Below are positions 8,684 to 17,144 of a DNA stretch of 64,000 bases, in pieces. This DNA comes from Candidatus Rokuibacteriota bacterium (lineage in GTDB: Bacteria; Methylomirabilota; Methylomirabilia; Rokubacteriales; CSP1-6). Location: positions 124,001 through 188,000 of the forward strand of contig JAHFDN010000001.1 in assembly GCA_023248995.1 (NCBI GenBank), in the 5' to 3' direction. The notes beneath the pieces are model-generated. The model made no database searches. It was not told where the DNA came from and saw nothing but the letters and a program-made list of their open reading frames with translations. The stretch's first letter is position 1. Each line of letters opens with the position of its first letter. Position numbers and translations under genes: made by a program.

Positions 8684-9913
8684 TTACTCGCGTACGCCGA
8701 GCCAGTAGGTGGCTCGCTCCGTTTTACCGGCCTTAGCTGCACTGTAGCAGATTTCGGTGGTCTTGTAGACGTCCTCCAGCGTGACCTCCCGGCCCCCCAG
8801 CCCGCAGATGAAGCCAATGAGCGGCGGCCGGTGCTCGGCGTTATAGAGCGCTGCCCTCACCTCCGTGGCCACGACACCGGAGCCGAACGGCGACCCGAAG
8901 GAGTAGTCCCGGTCGATGACCCCAATGGCTTTGGCCTTTCGGAGGGCTTCGGCGAGCTGCTCGTAGGGGAATGGCCGGAACCAGCGAAGTCGGATCAGCC
9001 CGACTTTCTTCCCTTCCTCGCGCATCTTCCGGATCGCCACCTTGACCGGGAGCGAGAGCGTTCCCATCCCCATCAGGATAACCTCGGCGTCCTCCGTCAT
9101 GTACTCCTCAAACCACGGATTCTCGGGCCCCCGCCCGAACACTCGACGAAAGTCGGCGTAGGCCTCCTCGATCACCGTATAGGCCCGCTCCGTCGCGGCG
9201 TTATTCTGACGACGGATTTCGATGACCCAGTCCTCGTTTACCTGAGGGGCGACGGTGATGGGGTTATCGGGGTGGAGCTGGAGGTCGCCGCGGTTGTACG
9301 GGGGGAGGAACTTCTCCACAAGGGATTTGGACGGCACCTTGGTGATGGCCTGGGAGTGGGTCAGGAAGGCCCCGTCGGCAGAGATCGCGATGGGGAGGAA
9401 GATCCGACGGTCTTCGGCCACGCGATAGGCGATCAGCGTCGTGTCCAGCGCTTCCTGGGAGCTGTCGATCCAGCAGAGCAGCCACCCCAGATCCCGGACG
9501 AACAGGGCGTCGTTGTGCTCCACGCCGAAGGCGCCCGGGTCGTCGAGGGCACGGTTGCCGACCATGGCGACCAGCGGCACCCTGAGCGCCGGCGTGACGA
9601 CCAGGCACTCCATCGCGTAGGCCCAGCCGACGCCAGAGGAGCCGCAGAAGACGCGGGCCCCGACGGTGGAGGCGTGCTTGACGATCTCGAACTGGCTGTG
9701 CTCACCCTCCGCGACGATGTACTCGGCGACGAGCTGCCCGTTGGCAATCTTCTTGGCGATGGCCTGCATGACCGTATCGTAGGGTCGGATCGGGTACGCG
9801 GTGACGACGTCGATGTCAGCGAGTGTCAAGGCCTCGGCGATGGCCTCGCTCCCGGAGATCAGCATCTCCTGTTCTTGAGCGGCGGCCGGAGCCGCTTGGG
9901 TTGCCACGGTCAT
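8684..9913 (-). CDS. 2-oxoacid:ferredoxin oxidoreductase, alpha subunit with oxalate oxidoreductase active-site residues
   Basis: The 409-residue alpha subunit contains the domain I pyrimidine-binding half of the TPP site (VAEYIVAEGEHSQFEIVKHA, with the glutamate that activates TPP) and the C-terminal domain II (VILMGMGTLSLPVKVAI). Pyruvate enzymes have a YPITP-type loop. Here it is AYPIRPYDTVMQAI, with Arg43, and a second loop reads GNRALDDPGAFGVEHND. From memory, the key residues of Moorella thermoacetica oxalate oxidoreductase are alpha Tyr28, Arg31, Arg109, Asp112 and Phe117. Tyr40, Arg43, Arg121, Asp124 and Phe129 all match with a constant offset of 12. The predicted reaction is oxalate to two CO2 with reduction of ferredoxin, without CoA. 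It sits between the gamma-delta and beta genes. Confidence 0.85.
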   Translation of the reverse strand: MTVATQAAPAAAQEQEMLISGSEAIAEALTLADIDVVTAYPIRPYDTVMQAIAKKIANGQLVAEYIVAEGEHSQFEIVKHASTVGARVFCGSSGVGWAYAMECLVVTPALRVPLVAMVGNRALDDPGAFGVEHNDALFVRDLGWLLCWIDSSQEALDTTLIAYRVAEDRRIFLPIAISADGAFLTHSQAITKVPSKSLVEKFLPPYNRGDLQLHPDNPITVAPQVNEDWVIEIRRQNNAATERAYTVIEEAYADFRRVFGRGPENPWFEEYMTEDAEVILMGMGTLSLPVKVAIRKMREEGKKVGLIRLRWFRPFPYEQLAEALRKAKAIGVIDRDYSFGSPFGSGVVATEVRAALYNAEHRPPLIGFICGLGGREVTLEDVYKTTEICYSAAKAGKTERATYWLGVRE

Positions 9914-9939
9914 GATTCGTTCCCCCCTTAGAGATCCGG

Positions 9940-11217
9940 CTAGCCGCCGGGAGCTTCGGCGACTCCCGTGACGATCGATGACGATTTGTCTTCGTGGGCG
10001 CTCGGCTTCAATCCCTTCTGGTCCGCATTCTCTCCCGGGATGCCGCTAGCCAGCGCCGCACCACCCAGTTCCAGCTCGCCTGATGCCAGCTCCTGTTCAT
10101 ACTGGCCGCGGTAGCGGAAGCCGTGGGAGCGAGCCACGTGGACCTTGTCCGTGATCTTTGCCCCGAGCCACACCTTGTACGCATCCTTGTCCTTACGCCA
10201 CATGTCCCACTGGCTGGCGTTATTGTCGAAGGCCGCCTCGTTCACCATCGTGATGCAGTTCCCCACTGGGCAGACGGCCTCGCAGATGCCGCAGCCGCAG
10301 CAGGATTCCATGTTGGCGTCGTAGAGGCCCTCTGGGGTGACGTCGAAGCAGGAGTCCGGGCACTGGAGCCAGCAGAGCGTGCACTTCACGCACGTGTCGA
10401 AGTCGATGACCGGCCGCATGGTGCGGGTGGAGAACTTCTTGAAGACCGTGCTTCGCTCGGGCCGATAGCCCTTCCCCCCCTCGATGGGCTTCCCGATAGG
10501 AAGGGATGGAATCGTCACGCCCTCGCGCATCTCCCACCACTTGGGCATCTCGAAGGAGTAGGGGGTCTCAGGGTTCCCCTCGGTAATTTTCACCGCCCGG
10601 CCCTCGACCCGCTCGTAGGCCTTCCTGGCGGATTCGACCTTGAGGTCGGACCCCCAGTCGGCCTCCCTGATCGCCTCCGCGACCGCCTGGAGGCTGAGGA
10701 TCTGGGGCGCGATCTTGGCCAGGGCACCCAGGACCCGCACCTCGGTGTGATCCTCCTTATAGACCCAGAGCCCCGCCAGAGAGGCCTTCCCGGGAAGAAT
10801 CCAGAGGGAATAAGGCGTGTTCTTCTTGTGGGCGTCCTTCAGGAGTTCGTCCGCTGACTGTGTGGAGGTGACGAGGAGATGGCCGTTCGGGAGGAGCAGC
10901 CGGTTGATCGGCTGGAGCCCGTACCAGGCCCAGGATTCGACTCCCTTGCACAGGGTGTCGTCCACACAAATGGTGACGTGGAGCTCCTTGGGCTGGTAGC
11001 GGGCCATGTGCTGCTCCAACTCTTCCTTGGTGTCCGCCACGATGGCGAAGTCCTTAGCAGGGACCCCGTTTCGCTGCGGGCTGTCCCCATAGCGGCCGAA
11101 GGCGATCCCCCACCTGCCCGCCTTGCGAGCGGAAAGGACGATGCCGCGCGTGATACGGGCCGCCAGGTTCTTCTGGAAAATGCCACGATAGACGACTTCA
11201 GCGATTAGGTGGGCCAT
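9940..11217 (-). CDS. 2-oxoacid:ferredoxin oxidoreductase, fused gamma-delta subunit
   Basis: A 425-residue fusion. Residues about 1-185 form the gamma domain (YRGIFQKNLAARITRGIVLSARKAGRWGIAFGRYGDSP at the start). A linker follows, then a ferredoxin-like delta domain with two cluster motifs, CVKCTLCWLQCP and CCGCGICEAVCP, carrying two [4Fe-4S] clusters that pass electrons to ferredoxin. About 100 C-terminal residues beyond the second motif are less conserved and polar. A gamma-delta fusion with separate alpha and beta genes is the arrangement of Moorella oxalate oxidoreductase. The ATG at 11217 (MAHLIAEVVYRG) was chosen because GAGGAGG lies 6 bases upstream; the longer frame lacks a site. First gene of the operon. 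Confidence 0.92.
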   Translation of the reverse strand: MAHLIAEVVYRGIFQKNLAARITRGIVLSARKAGRWGIAFGRYGDSPQRNGVPAKDFAIVADTKEELEQHMARYQPKELHVTICVDDTLCKGVESWAWYGLQPINRLLLPNGHLLVTSTQSADELLKDAHKKNTPYSLWILPGKASLAGLWVYKEDHTEVRVLGALAKIAPQILSLQAVAEAIREADWGSDLKVESARKAYERVEGRAVKITEGNPETPYSFEMPKWWEMREGVTIPSLPIGKPIEGGKGYRPERSTVFKKFSTRTMRPVIDFDTCVKCTLCWLQCPDSCFDVTPEGLYDANMESCCGCGICEAVCPVGNCITMVNEAAFDNNASQWDMWRKDKDAYKVWLGAKITDKVHVARSHGFRYRGQYEQELASGELELGGAALASGIPGENADQKGLKPSAHEDKSSSIVTGVAEAPGG

Positions 11218-11284
11218 TGACGCCTCCTCAAAACCAGCGCCGACACGCGTGAACGCCAAAAAGAGTTCACGAAAGTGGTCCGAT

Positions 11285-11326
11285 GGTCTGACCGGATGAT
11301 ACCTTACCTCCTGCTGAGGCTGTCAA
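11285..11326 (-). promoter_or_regulatory. promoter of the oxidoreductase operon with overlapping GGTCTGACC operator
   Basis: On the minus strand TTGACA (11321-11326) and TATCAT (11296-11301) are separated by 19 bases, or 18 if GTATCA is used. The 9-base palindrome GGTC-T-GACC (11285-11293) covers the expected transcription start, with a second TGGTC half-site at 11276-11280. TGGTC-N-GACCA-like sites are typical of FadR-type GntR regulators, and such a regulator is encoded at 3058-3810. The link is inference. Confidence 0.55.
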
Positions 11327-11385
11327 GCGCATTTTCCACCGAAAAAACGGAGGGGCTGCGTCGCAGGCCTGTGCCCTCGCCACCT

Positions 11386-12471
11386 TCAAAGCGAGAAGGC
11401 GCCGCGCGCGCGACCGTGGGCAGGCTGGTCGCTCCGCATCGTGTCCGGGTTCGCCCCGCGCCGGAGGGCCAGATAATACGTCAGAAGCTGGAGCGGAACC
11501 ACGGCCAGAATGGGAGTGAGGTCTTCCGGGAGCGGCGGGAGGGTGACCGTATGAGCCGACAGCCCCGCAAGCTCGGTATCGCCTTCCTCCACGATGCTGA
11601 CCACCGCCGCACCGATCTCCCGAGCCGCGCCGGCGAGGGCGACCAACCGCTCGTATGACGGCCCGGGCGGCGCAATCAGGAACACCACGTCGGTCTTCTC
11701 CATGGCCGCCCATGGGCCGTGGAGCACTTGCTCGCAATTCATACCCACGGTCGTCGCGTAGTTGGCTTCGTTCATCTTGAGTGCGGCCTCGTAGGCCGTG
11801 GCGGTGTTGGGCCCGCCGCCGACGAAATAATACCGCCGCGCCGCGCCGAGGCGGCCTGCCAGTTCCTCCCAGGACTCCTGCCCCAGAAGGAGCGCCATCT
11901 GATCCGGCATGGCTTGGAGGGCCCCCCTCACTTCCTCATCCCCTCCCAGCTCCGCCGCCAGCGCGGCGAGCAGCAGGAGAGCCGTCGTGTAGCTAACCGT
12001 GTGGGCGGCGGAGTTTTCCTGGTCCACCGTCGTCAGCACGTGATCCGCCACTTTCAAGCCGTCGCCGCTGCCGCGACCGGTGATCGCGATCCCGAGGCCT
12101 CCGCTCGCCTTGGCCTTTTGAAGCGCTTCCAGGGAGAAGCGCTTGGTCCCCCGATGACTCACCACGATCACGCCGCTTTTAGGTTCCGGGTCCGGCCAAT
12201 AGTTCCTGAACTCGAAGGAGTGGAAAGCCCGCACCCGGTGTCCCAGCCCGCCAATCCGGGAAAGGAGCAGTTCACCCACGAGGCAGGCGTGCCAGGAGGT
12301 GCCGATCCCGGAGAGGAGGACTCGGTCCACCCCTCGGAGGTCGCGGGCTGCCGCTTCGAGGAGGTCCTTGTTGGCGCGGAGCACCAGCCGGAGGGCTCCC
12401 GGCTGCGCGTAGATGGCCTCGTACATGAAATAGGGATGCGCCGGGCGCGGCGTCGGTGGAGTCCAGGCCAT
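11386..12471 (-). CDS. double SIS-domain sugar isomerase-like protein
   Basis: 361 residues with two sugar-isomerase (SIS) domains, like the isomerase half of GlmS and the AgaS/FrlB deglycases. The first SIS spans about 45-170 (RVLLSGIGTSWHACLVGELLL, VIVVSHRGTKRFSLEAL); the second spans about 210-340 (RRYYFVGGGPNTATAYEAALKMNE, DVVFLIAPPG). The glutaminase half of GlmS is absent, so it would use free substrate or act as a deglycase. It follows pdxT by 1 base and ends the pdxR-pdxS-pdxT run. A link to PLP synthesis, which starts from a pentose phosphate, is plausible, but the reaction is unknown. Confidence 0.85.
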   Translation of the reverse strand: MAWTPPTPRPAHPYFMYEAIYAQPGALRLVLRANKDLLEAAARDLRGVDRVLLSGIGTSWHACLVGELLLSRIGGLGHRVRAFHSFEFRNYWPDPEPKSGVIVVSHRGTKRFSLEALQKAKASGGLGIAITGRGSGDGLKVADHVLTTVDQENSAAHTVSYTTALLLLAALAAELGGDEEVRGALQAMPDQMALLLGQESWEELAGRLGAARRYYFVGGGPNTATAYEAALKMNEANYATTVGMNCEQVLHGPWAAMEKTDVVFLIAPPGPSYERLVALAGAAREIGAAVVSIVEEGDTELAGLSAHTVTLPPLPEDLTPILAVVPLQLLTYYLALRRGANPDTMRSDQPAHGRARGAFSL

Positions 12472-12472
12472 G

Positions 12473-13051
12473 TCAGCGCTCCGCCTTCACCAGGGACGCG
12501 AAATAGCGATGGACGGTCGGGTCCTCGGTCAGCTCCGGATGGAACGCGGCGACGACGACCGTGCCCTGTCGAGCCATCACGCATTCGCCGCCGTGAGAGG
12601 CCAGGCGGCTCACCGCCGGGCCCAGCCGCCGGATGCGTGGCGCCCGGATGAACACCATCTTGAGCGGACGGGGGGAACCGTCGAGGGTCGCCTCCCCTTC
12701 GGACTCGAAGGATTCTCTTTGACGCCCGTACGCGTTTCGCTCGACCGTGACGTCAATGAACCCCAACGAGAACTGCTCCGGGTTCACCACCTCCCGCGCC
12801 AGCACGATGAGCCCGGCGCAGGTCCCGAACATCGGCCGGCCGCTGGCGTGAAACTTCTCGAGCGCGGGGACGAACTCCGACGCCTTCATGAGGGTGAGCA
12901 GGGTCGTGCTCTCCCCACCCGGAATAATCAGGCCGTCCACGGCATCCAACTCCGTCGGCCTTCGCACCTCTGCCGAATCCACCCCGAGGCGCGCCAGTGC
13001 CTCCTCGTGAAGGGCGAAATCCCCCTGAAGCGCCAGGACGCCGATCCTCAT
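12473..13051 (-). CDS. pdxT: pyridoxal 5'-phosphate synthase glutaminase subunit
   Basis: A 192-residue class I glutaminase that releases ammonia from glutamine and channels it to PdxS. The start IGVLALQGDFALHEEAL is the family signature. PGGESTTL near 45-51 gives the oxyanion region, FGTCAG holds the nucleophile Cys78, and the triad is completed by His171 and Glu173 in AAFHPELTED. The length is normal. It is preceded by pdxS with a 3-base gap and followed by the SIS gene with a 1-base gap. Confidence 0.97.
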   Translation of the reverse strand: MRIGVLALQGDFALHEEALARLGVDSAEVRRPTELDAVDGLIIPGGESTTLLTLMKASEFVPALEKFHASGRPMFGTCAGLIVLAREVVNPEQFSLGFIDVTVERNAYGRQRESFESEGEATLDGSPRPLKMVFIRAPRIRRLGPAVSRLASHGGECVMARQGTVVVAAFHPELTEDPTVHRYFASLVKAER

Positions 13052-13054
13052 GAC

Positions 13055-13936
13055 CTACCAGCCTCGGGTCTGGAGGAGGTCCTTTTCGGCCAGCCGCGAG
13101 GTCTCGATCCCCGGCATCGCCTCTCCGAGCTCCTCGGATATCTTCGCCAGGACCGCGGGATCCTTATAATGGGTCGTCGCCTGAACGATGATTTTGGCGC
13201 GAACCGCCGGGTCCGCGGACTTGAAGATCCCGGAACCCACGAAGACCGCCTCGGCGCCGAGCTGCATCATCAGGGCGGCGTCGGCGGGCGTAGCGATCCC
13301 CCCGGCGGCGAAGTTGGGCACGGGGAGCCGGCCGTTCTGCGCCACCCACCGCACGAGCTCGTACGGCGCACCCAGCTCCTTGGCTTCGGTCATGAGCTCC
13401 TCCGGACCGAGCGTGGTCAGACGCTTGATGTGGCTCGTGACTTTGCGCATGTGGCGCACCGCTTCCACGATGTTCCCCGACCCCGCCTCCCCCTTGGTGC
13501 GGATCATCGCCGCCCCCTCCCCGATCCGCCGAAGGGCCTCCCCCAGATCGCGCGCGCCGCATACGAACGGAACGCTGAAGGCGAACTTGTCCACGTGGAA
13601 GTGCTCGTCGGCGGGGGTGAGCACCTCCGATTCGTCAATGTAGTCAACGCCGAGGGCCTGGAGGATTTGGGCCTCCACGAAGTGGCCGATCCGACACTTG
13701 GCCATGACCGGGATCGTGACCGTCGCCATGATCTCCTTGATCCGCCTGACGGATGCCATCCGGGCCACCCCACCCTGCGCCCGGATGTCGGCCGGCACTC
13801 GCTCGAGAGCCATGACCGAAACTGCTCCGGCGTCCTCGGCGATCCTCGCCTGCTCCGCCGTCGTCACGTCCATGATGACCCCGCCCTTCAGCATCTCGGC
13901 CAATCCAACCTTCAATCGAAGCGTCCCACTCTCCAT
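13055..13936 (-). CDS. pdxS: pyridoxal 5'-phosphate synthase subunit PdxS
   Basis: The 293-residue (beta/alpha)8 synthase condenses ribose 5-phosphate, glyceraldehyde 3-phosphate and ammonia into PLP. Characteristic stretches are [40 protein letters not shown] and [16 protein letters not shown] (catalytic Lys80), then the second lysine region [18 protein letters not shown] and the phosphate loop [20 protein letters not shown]. This is the DXP-independent route. Its mRNA probably begins upstream of the PdxR-like gene, with a hairpin in the 73-base gap. Confidence 0.98.
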   Translation of the reverse strand: MESGTLRLKVGLAEMLKGGVIMDVTTAEQARIAEDAGAVSVMALERVPADIRAQGGVARMASVRRIKEIMATVTIPVMAKCRIGHFVEAQILQALGVDYIDESEVLTPADEHFHVDKFAFSVPFVCGARDLGEALRRIGEGAAMIRTKGEAGSGNIVEAVRHMRKVTSHIKRLTTLGPEELMTEAKELGAPYELVRWVAQNGRLPVPNFAAGGIATPADAALMMQLGAEAVFVGSGIFKSADPAVRAKIIVQATTHYKDPAVLAKISEELGEAMPGIETSRLAEKDLLQTRGW

Positions 13937-13989
13937 CGTTGTCTCCTTATTCTGTCTCAGGGCGCATGAGCCCGATTCGAGGCGCGTCC

Positions 13990-14008
13990 AGTTCCGCCAT
14001 ACGGAACT
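13990..14008 (-). terminator. hairpin between pdxR-like gene and pdxS
   Basis: AGTTCCG-CCATA-CGGAACT is a perfect 7-bp stem starting 2 bases after the PdxR-like stop codon. It has no T-run, so it is more likely an attenuator or mRNA-stabilising hairpin than a full terminator. Confidence 0.4.
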
Positions 14009-14009
14009 C

Positions 14010-15533
14010 CTAGACCAGGGGAACCATGGGCCGATCGACCTCGCCGGAGCGTATCGGCCGATTCATGGCCTGGCGGATCACTTCGCCCAGTCGCCTGATA
14101 CCTTCGTTAATCCGCTGGGTCCGGACGGAGGAGAAACTCAGGCGCAACGTCCGCTCCCCTCCCCCGTCCACGAAGAAGACGCTCCCCGGCGTGAACGCTA
14201 CGCCGTTGGCCAGCGCGCGTGGCAGGAGCGCGGCTGCGTCCATCCCTTCGGGGAGCGTGACGAGCAGCGAAAAGCCCCCCTGGGGTTCGGTCCAGCTGGT
14301 TCCTTTAGGCATCCGGGTCGCCAGGGCCCTGAGGAGACTCGCCCGCCGGCGGCCGTACTCCACGGCGCATCGCGCCAGGTGGCGCTCGAGCAGACGCTCA
14401 TGGCAGAAGTGGAACGCAGCGGCCTGGATCAGGGGACTCGTATGGATGTCCGAGAGCTGCTTGGCCAGCTCCAGACGCTTGAGGACGGGCACCGGCGCCA
14501 CGAGCCAGCCCAGCCGGAGCCCAGGGAAGAGGATCTTCGAAAAGGTCCCGATGTACATCACGAGCCCGGACGTGTCGGCGGCCTTGAGGGGCGTCGGCGG
14601 GCGGTCACCGAAATAGACGCCTCCGTCGAACCCATCCTCAACCACCGGCACCCGATGCCGCCCGGCAAGTTCCAGGAGACCGCGCCGCGCGCCCGGGGTC
14701 ATCGTGAGACCGGTCGGGTTGTGGGCGGTCGGCTGGCAGTAGAGCAGCTTCGGCGTATGGCGTCCCAGGAGGCGCTCGAGGAGATCCAGGCGAAGCCCGT
14801 CGCTCCCGAGGGGGATCGGCAAGAGCTGGGCTCCGAACGCGCGAAACACCTGGATCGCGCGGGGGTAGCTCGGTTCTTCGATGGCCACGAAGTCCCCCGG
14901 GTCCAGAAGGACGCGCGCGATGAGATCGAGCCCCTGCTGGGAACCGTTGACGATCAGGGTCTCCTCGGGCCGGGCCTCGACGCCGGATCCCAGCAGGTGG
15001 CGCGACAGAAACTGGCGGAGCGGGGGATAGCCCCCGACCGGGTAGTACTGGAGGAGTTCCGTTCCCTCGCTCCGGATCACCCGGTTCAGGATTTTGCGGA
15101 AAGCCTCAGTCGGGAAGAGCCCGCTATCCGGCATCCCCCCCGCGAAGGAGATCACCCCGGCACTCTGGGCCACCGGCTGCCCGGAAAGATCGCGCCGCTG
15201 GCCATCCACGGCCGCCAGCTGGGAGCCTTTAGAAAAGAGGCCCGACCAATCCAATCCGGGCAGGGTGTTGGAGGCTCCCGCCTGCGCCTTAACTTGAGGG
15301 GAGGCGACGAAGGTGCCCTGCCCCACATGCGCCGCTACCAGGCCGTCCTGGACGAGCTCCTCGTAGGCCTGGGTGACCGTGGCCCGATTGACGGCCAGGT
15401 CCCTGGCCAGCTCGCGGCTGGCCGGGAGCTTCACCCCGGCGCCCAGGATCCCCTCCCGGATCAGCCGCTCCAGATGGAAGCGGATCTGCCGGGCGAGGGG
15501 CACGGGCGCCGAACGGTCGAGCCGAAGTTCCAC
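14010..15533 (-). CDS. MocR/PdxR-type GntR regulator with aminotransferase-like domain
   Basis: 507 residues. An N-terminal GntR winged helix ([28 protein letters not shown]) is fused to a fold-type I aminotransferase domain. That domain carries the PLP lysine motif [16 protein letters not shown] and the [11 protein letters not shown] loop. In PdxR regulators this domain senses PLP and controls pdxST. Here the gene is on the same strand immediately before pdxS, instead of the more common divergent arrangement. The GTG at 15533 (VELRLDRS) was chosen because AGGAGGT lies exactly 6 bases upstream; the longer TTG start has no such site. Confidence 0.9.
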   Translation of the reverse strand: MELRLDRSAPVPLARQIRFHLERLIREGILGAGVKLPASRELARDLAVNRATVTQAYEELVQDGLVAAHVGQGTFVASPQVKAQAGASNTLPGLDWSGLFSKGSQLAAVDGQRRDLSGQPVAQSAGVISFAGGMPDSGLFPTEAFRKILNRVIRSEGTELLQYYPVGGYPPLRQFLSRHLLGSGVEARPEETLIVNGSQQGLDLIARVLLDPGDFVAIEEPSYPRAIQVFRAFGAQLLPIPLGSDGLRLDLLERLLGRHTPKLLYCQPTAHNPTGLTMTPGARRGLLELAGRHRVPVVEDGFDGGVYFGDRPPTPLKAADTSGLVMYIGTFSKILFPGLRLGWLVAPVPVLKRLELAKQLSDIHTSPLIQAAAFHFCHERLLERHLARCAVEYGRRRASLLRALATRMPKGTSWTEPQGGFSLLVTLPEGMDAAALLPRALANGVAFTPGSVFFVDGGGERTLRLSFSSVRTQRINEGIRRLGEVIRQAMNRPIRSGEVDRPMVPLV

Positions 15534-15551
15534 GTCACGACCTCCTGGGCC

Positions 15552-15592
15552 ATTATCGGACAATTATGACCATTGTAAAGAGCCAATTGGCT
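15552..15592 (-). promoter_or_regulatory. promoter and palindromes upstream of the PdxR-like gene
   Basis: On the minus strand TTTACA (15574-15579) and GATAAT (15552-15557) have 16-base spacing. An imperfect operator, ACAAT-N7-ATTGT (15560-15576), fills the spacer, and a perfect 12-bp palindrome AGCCAATTGGCT (15581-15592) sits just upstream of the -35. Either could be an autoregulatory site; the motif has not been matched to a known PdxR operator. Confidence 0.45.
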
Positions 15593-15650
15593 CATCCCGC
15601 GGAAGACCCGTCACAACGCGGGCGTGATAGAATTCGCCCAGGGTGTGGCG

Positions 15651-16385
15651 ATGGCGGGCCTCATCGTGCTCGAGAGCATGTGGAATCCCCGAGGTCGGCT
15701 CCTCGACGAGGAGCCGTCGGTGCTTCCCTACCTCAAAGCCATCCGCCAGTCGCTGGTCTGGGAGGGCGCGCACGTCCACCTGGTCTACCGCCGCTTCCAC
15801 ACGGCGTACGACCTGGGCCTGCTTCTCCACGAGGTGCTCCGAAGGCGCAAGGCCTTTCGATACTGCTACATCGCTTCCCACGGCCAACGGCGGAAGCTCC
15901 TGGGCCTCGGGGAGCGGGCCATCCGCCTCGTGACGCTGACCGACTACTGCCGACCCAGCCACGGCATCGGCTACGTCTTCGGCGCCTGCGACTTCCTCAC
16001 GCCGGACACCGCGCTCAACTTCCTCAAGAAGACCGGGGCCCGCTTCGTCGCCGGGTATCAGAAGAGCATCCCGTGGACCGAGTCCATGCTCGTGGATTGC
16101 CTCTTCCTGTCCTACATGCTCGGCGGCACGATGAAGTGGGTGCGGACCAAGCACGGCGAGCGCGTCCCGCCGCTGAAGACCGCGAATAACTTTCAAATCA
16201 CCCACAGCGACAACGCGCAGAAAGTGGTGGGCCAGCTCTACCGCGACTTCCCCCTCTCCCACGACATCACGTTCAGCCTTTTTACGCTCTCCCGCCGGCG
16301 CGGCCGGAAGCCGCAGCTGCTGAACTCTTTCGATCTGTACGAGCGCCGCATCACCCGGGCCAGGCGCCTCGTCCGAGACCTCTGA
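15651..16385 (+). CDS. caspase/CHAT-like domain protein of unknown role
   Basis: 244 residues, no signal peptide or membrane helix. I do not recognise a named family, but the pattern is caspase-like. A hydrophobic strand ends in CYIASHGQ (His77) and a second strand ends in GYVFGACDFL (Cys113), followed by LKKTGARFVAGYQKSIPWTES. This is how the His-Cys dyad of CHAT and other clan CD peptidases is laid out. The N-terminus LIVLESMWNPRGRLLDEEPSV is conserved-looking. ATG 15651 was preferred; GTG 15624 or 15645 are alternatives and no clear ribosome site decides. It is 3 bases before an ABC transporter ATPase, so probably one operon. Activity is inference. Confidence 0.55.
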   Translation: MAGLIVLESMWNPRGRLLDEEPSVLPYLKAIRQSLVWEGAHVHLVYRRFHTAYDLGLLLHEVLRRRKAFRYCYIASHGQRRKLLGLGERAIRLVTLTDYCRPSHGIGYVFGACDFLTPDTALNFLKKTGARFVAGYQKSIPWTESMLVDCLFLSYMLGGTMKWVRTKHGERVPPLKTANNFQITHSDNAQKVVGQLYRDFPLSHDITFSLFTLSRRRGRKPQLLNSFDLYERRITRARRLVRDL

Positions 16386-16388
16386 GCG

Positions 16389-17144
16389 GTGCCTCTCGCG
16401 GAGCACCAGACGCTCCTCCGTCTCGACCGCCTCTCGAAGCGATTCGGCGACCGCCTCGCGGTGGAGGACCTCTCCCTGGAGATCGCCCCCGGCGAAATCT
16501 ACGGCCTGATCGGCCCCAACGGTTCGGGCAAAACGACGACCGTCAAGATGATCACCGGCCTCTACCGGCCGACCACCGGTCGGGTCCTGGTTGACGGAAT
16601 GGATCTCCAGGCCGAGCCCGTGCGGGTTAAACGCCTGCTCGGCTACATCCCGGACGAGCCGTTCGTGTACGAGAAGATGACCGGCCGGGAGTTCCTCCAG
16701 CTGGTGGGGCAGCTCTACGGGGTTTTCGCTCCGGAGCGAGCGCGCCGGATCGAGGAGCTCCTCGACCTCTTCAGCCTGGGCGGCATCGCGGACGAGTACG
16801 CCCAGAACTACTCCCGAGGGAACCGCCAGAAATTCGCCATCCTCGCGAGCCTGCTCCACGCGCCACGCCTGCTGATCGTGGACGAGCCCGTCGTGGGCCT
16901 GGACCCGGAGAGCATCATCAGGACGCGCGACCTTCTCGTGGCCTTCGCCGGGCGCGGAGGCGGCGCCCTGATCTGCACCCACACCCTGACGTTCGCCGAA
17001 CAGGTATGCGACCGCATTGGCCTGCTCAAAGAGGGCCGACTGATCCGCGAGGGCGGCCTCCCGGCGCTCCGCGCCGTCGCCCAACGGCCCGACGCGTCGT
17101 TGGAGGAGCTGTACCTCTACTTCAACAAGACGGGCCCGCCGTGA
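16389..17144 (+). CDS. ABC transporter ATP-binding protein (ABC-2 type)
   Basis: 251 residues. Walker A is GPNGSGKTTT near residue 43 and Walker B is RLLIVDEPVVGLDPES near 160, with the H-loop at LICTHTLTFAEQ. The signature motif is unusual: NYSRGNRQKF instead of LSGGQ or YSHGMRQ. GTG start, 3 bases after the caspase-like gene. Its stop overlaps the GTG of the permease (GTGA), so the two are coupled. An exporter of the ABC-2 class is expected; the cargo is unknown. Confidence 0.9.
   Translation: MPLAEHQTLLRLDRLSKRFGDRLAVEDLSLEIAPGEIYGLIGPNGSGKTTTVKMITGLYRPTTGRVLVDGMDLQAEPVRVKRLLGYIPDEPFVYEKMTGREFLQLVGQLYGVFAPERARRIEELLDLFSLGGIADEYAQNYSRGNRQKFAILASLLHAPRLLIVDEPVVGLDPESIIRTRDLLVAFAGRGGGALICTHTLTFAEQVCDRIGLLKEGRLIREGGLPALRAVAQRPDASLEELYLYFNKTGPP

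Noticed and set aside
13698-15569. Long plus-strand frame of 623 codons opposite the PdxR-like gene
   Set aside because: It is the mirror of a strongly supported gene; composition is arginine- and proline-rich without any domain, typical of antisense frames in high-GC DNA.
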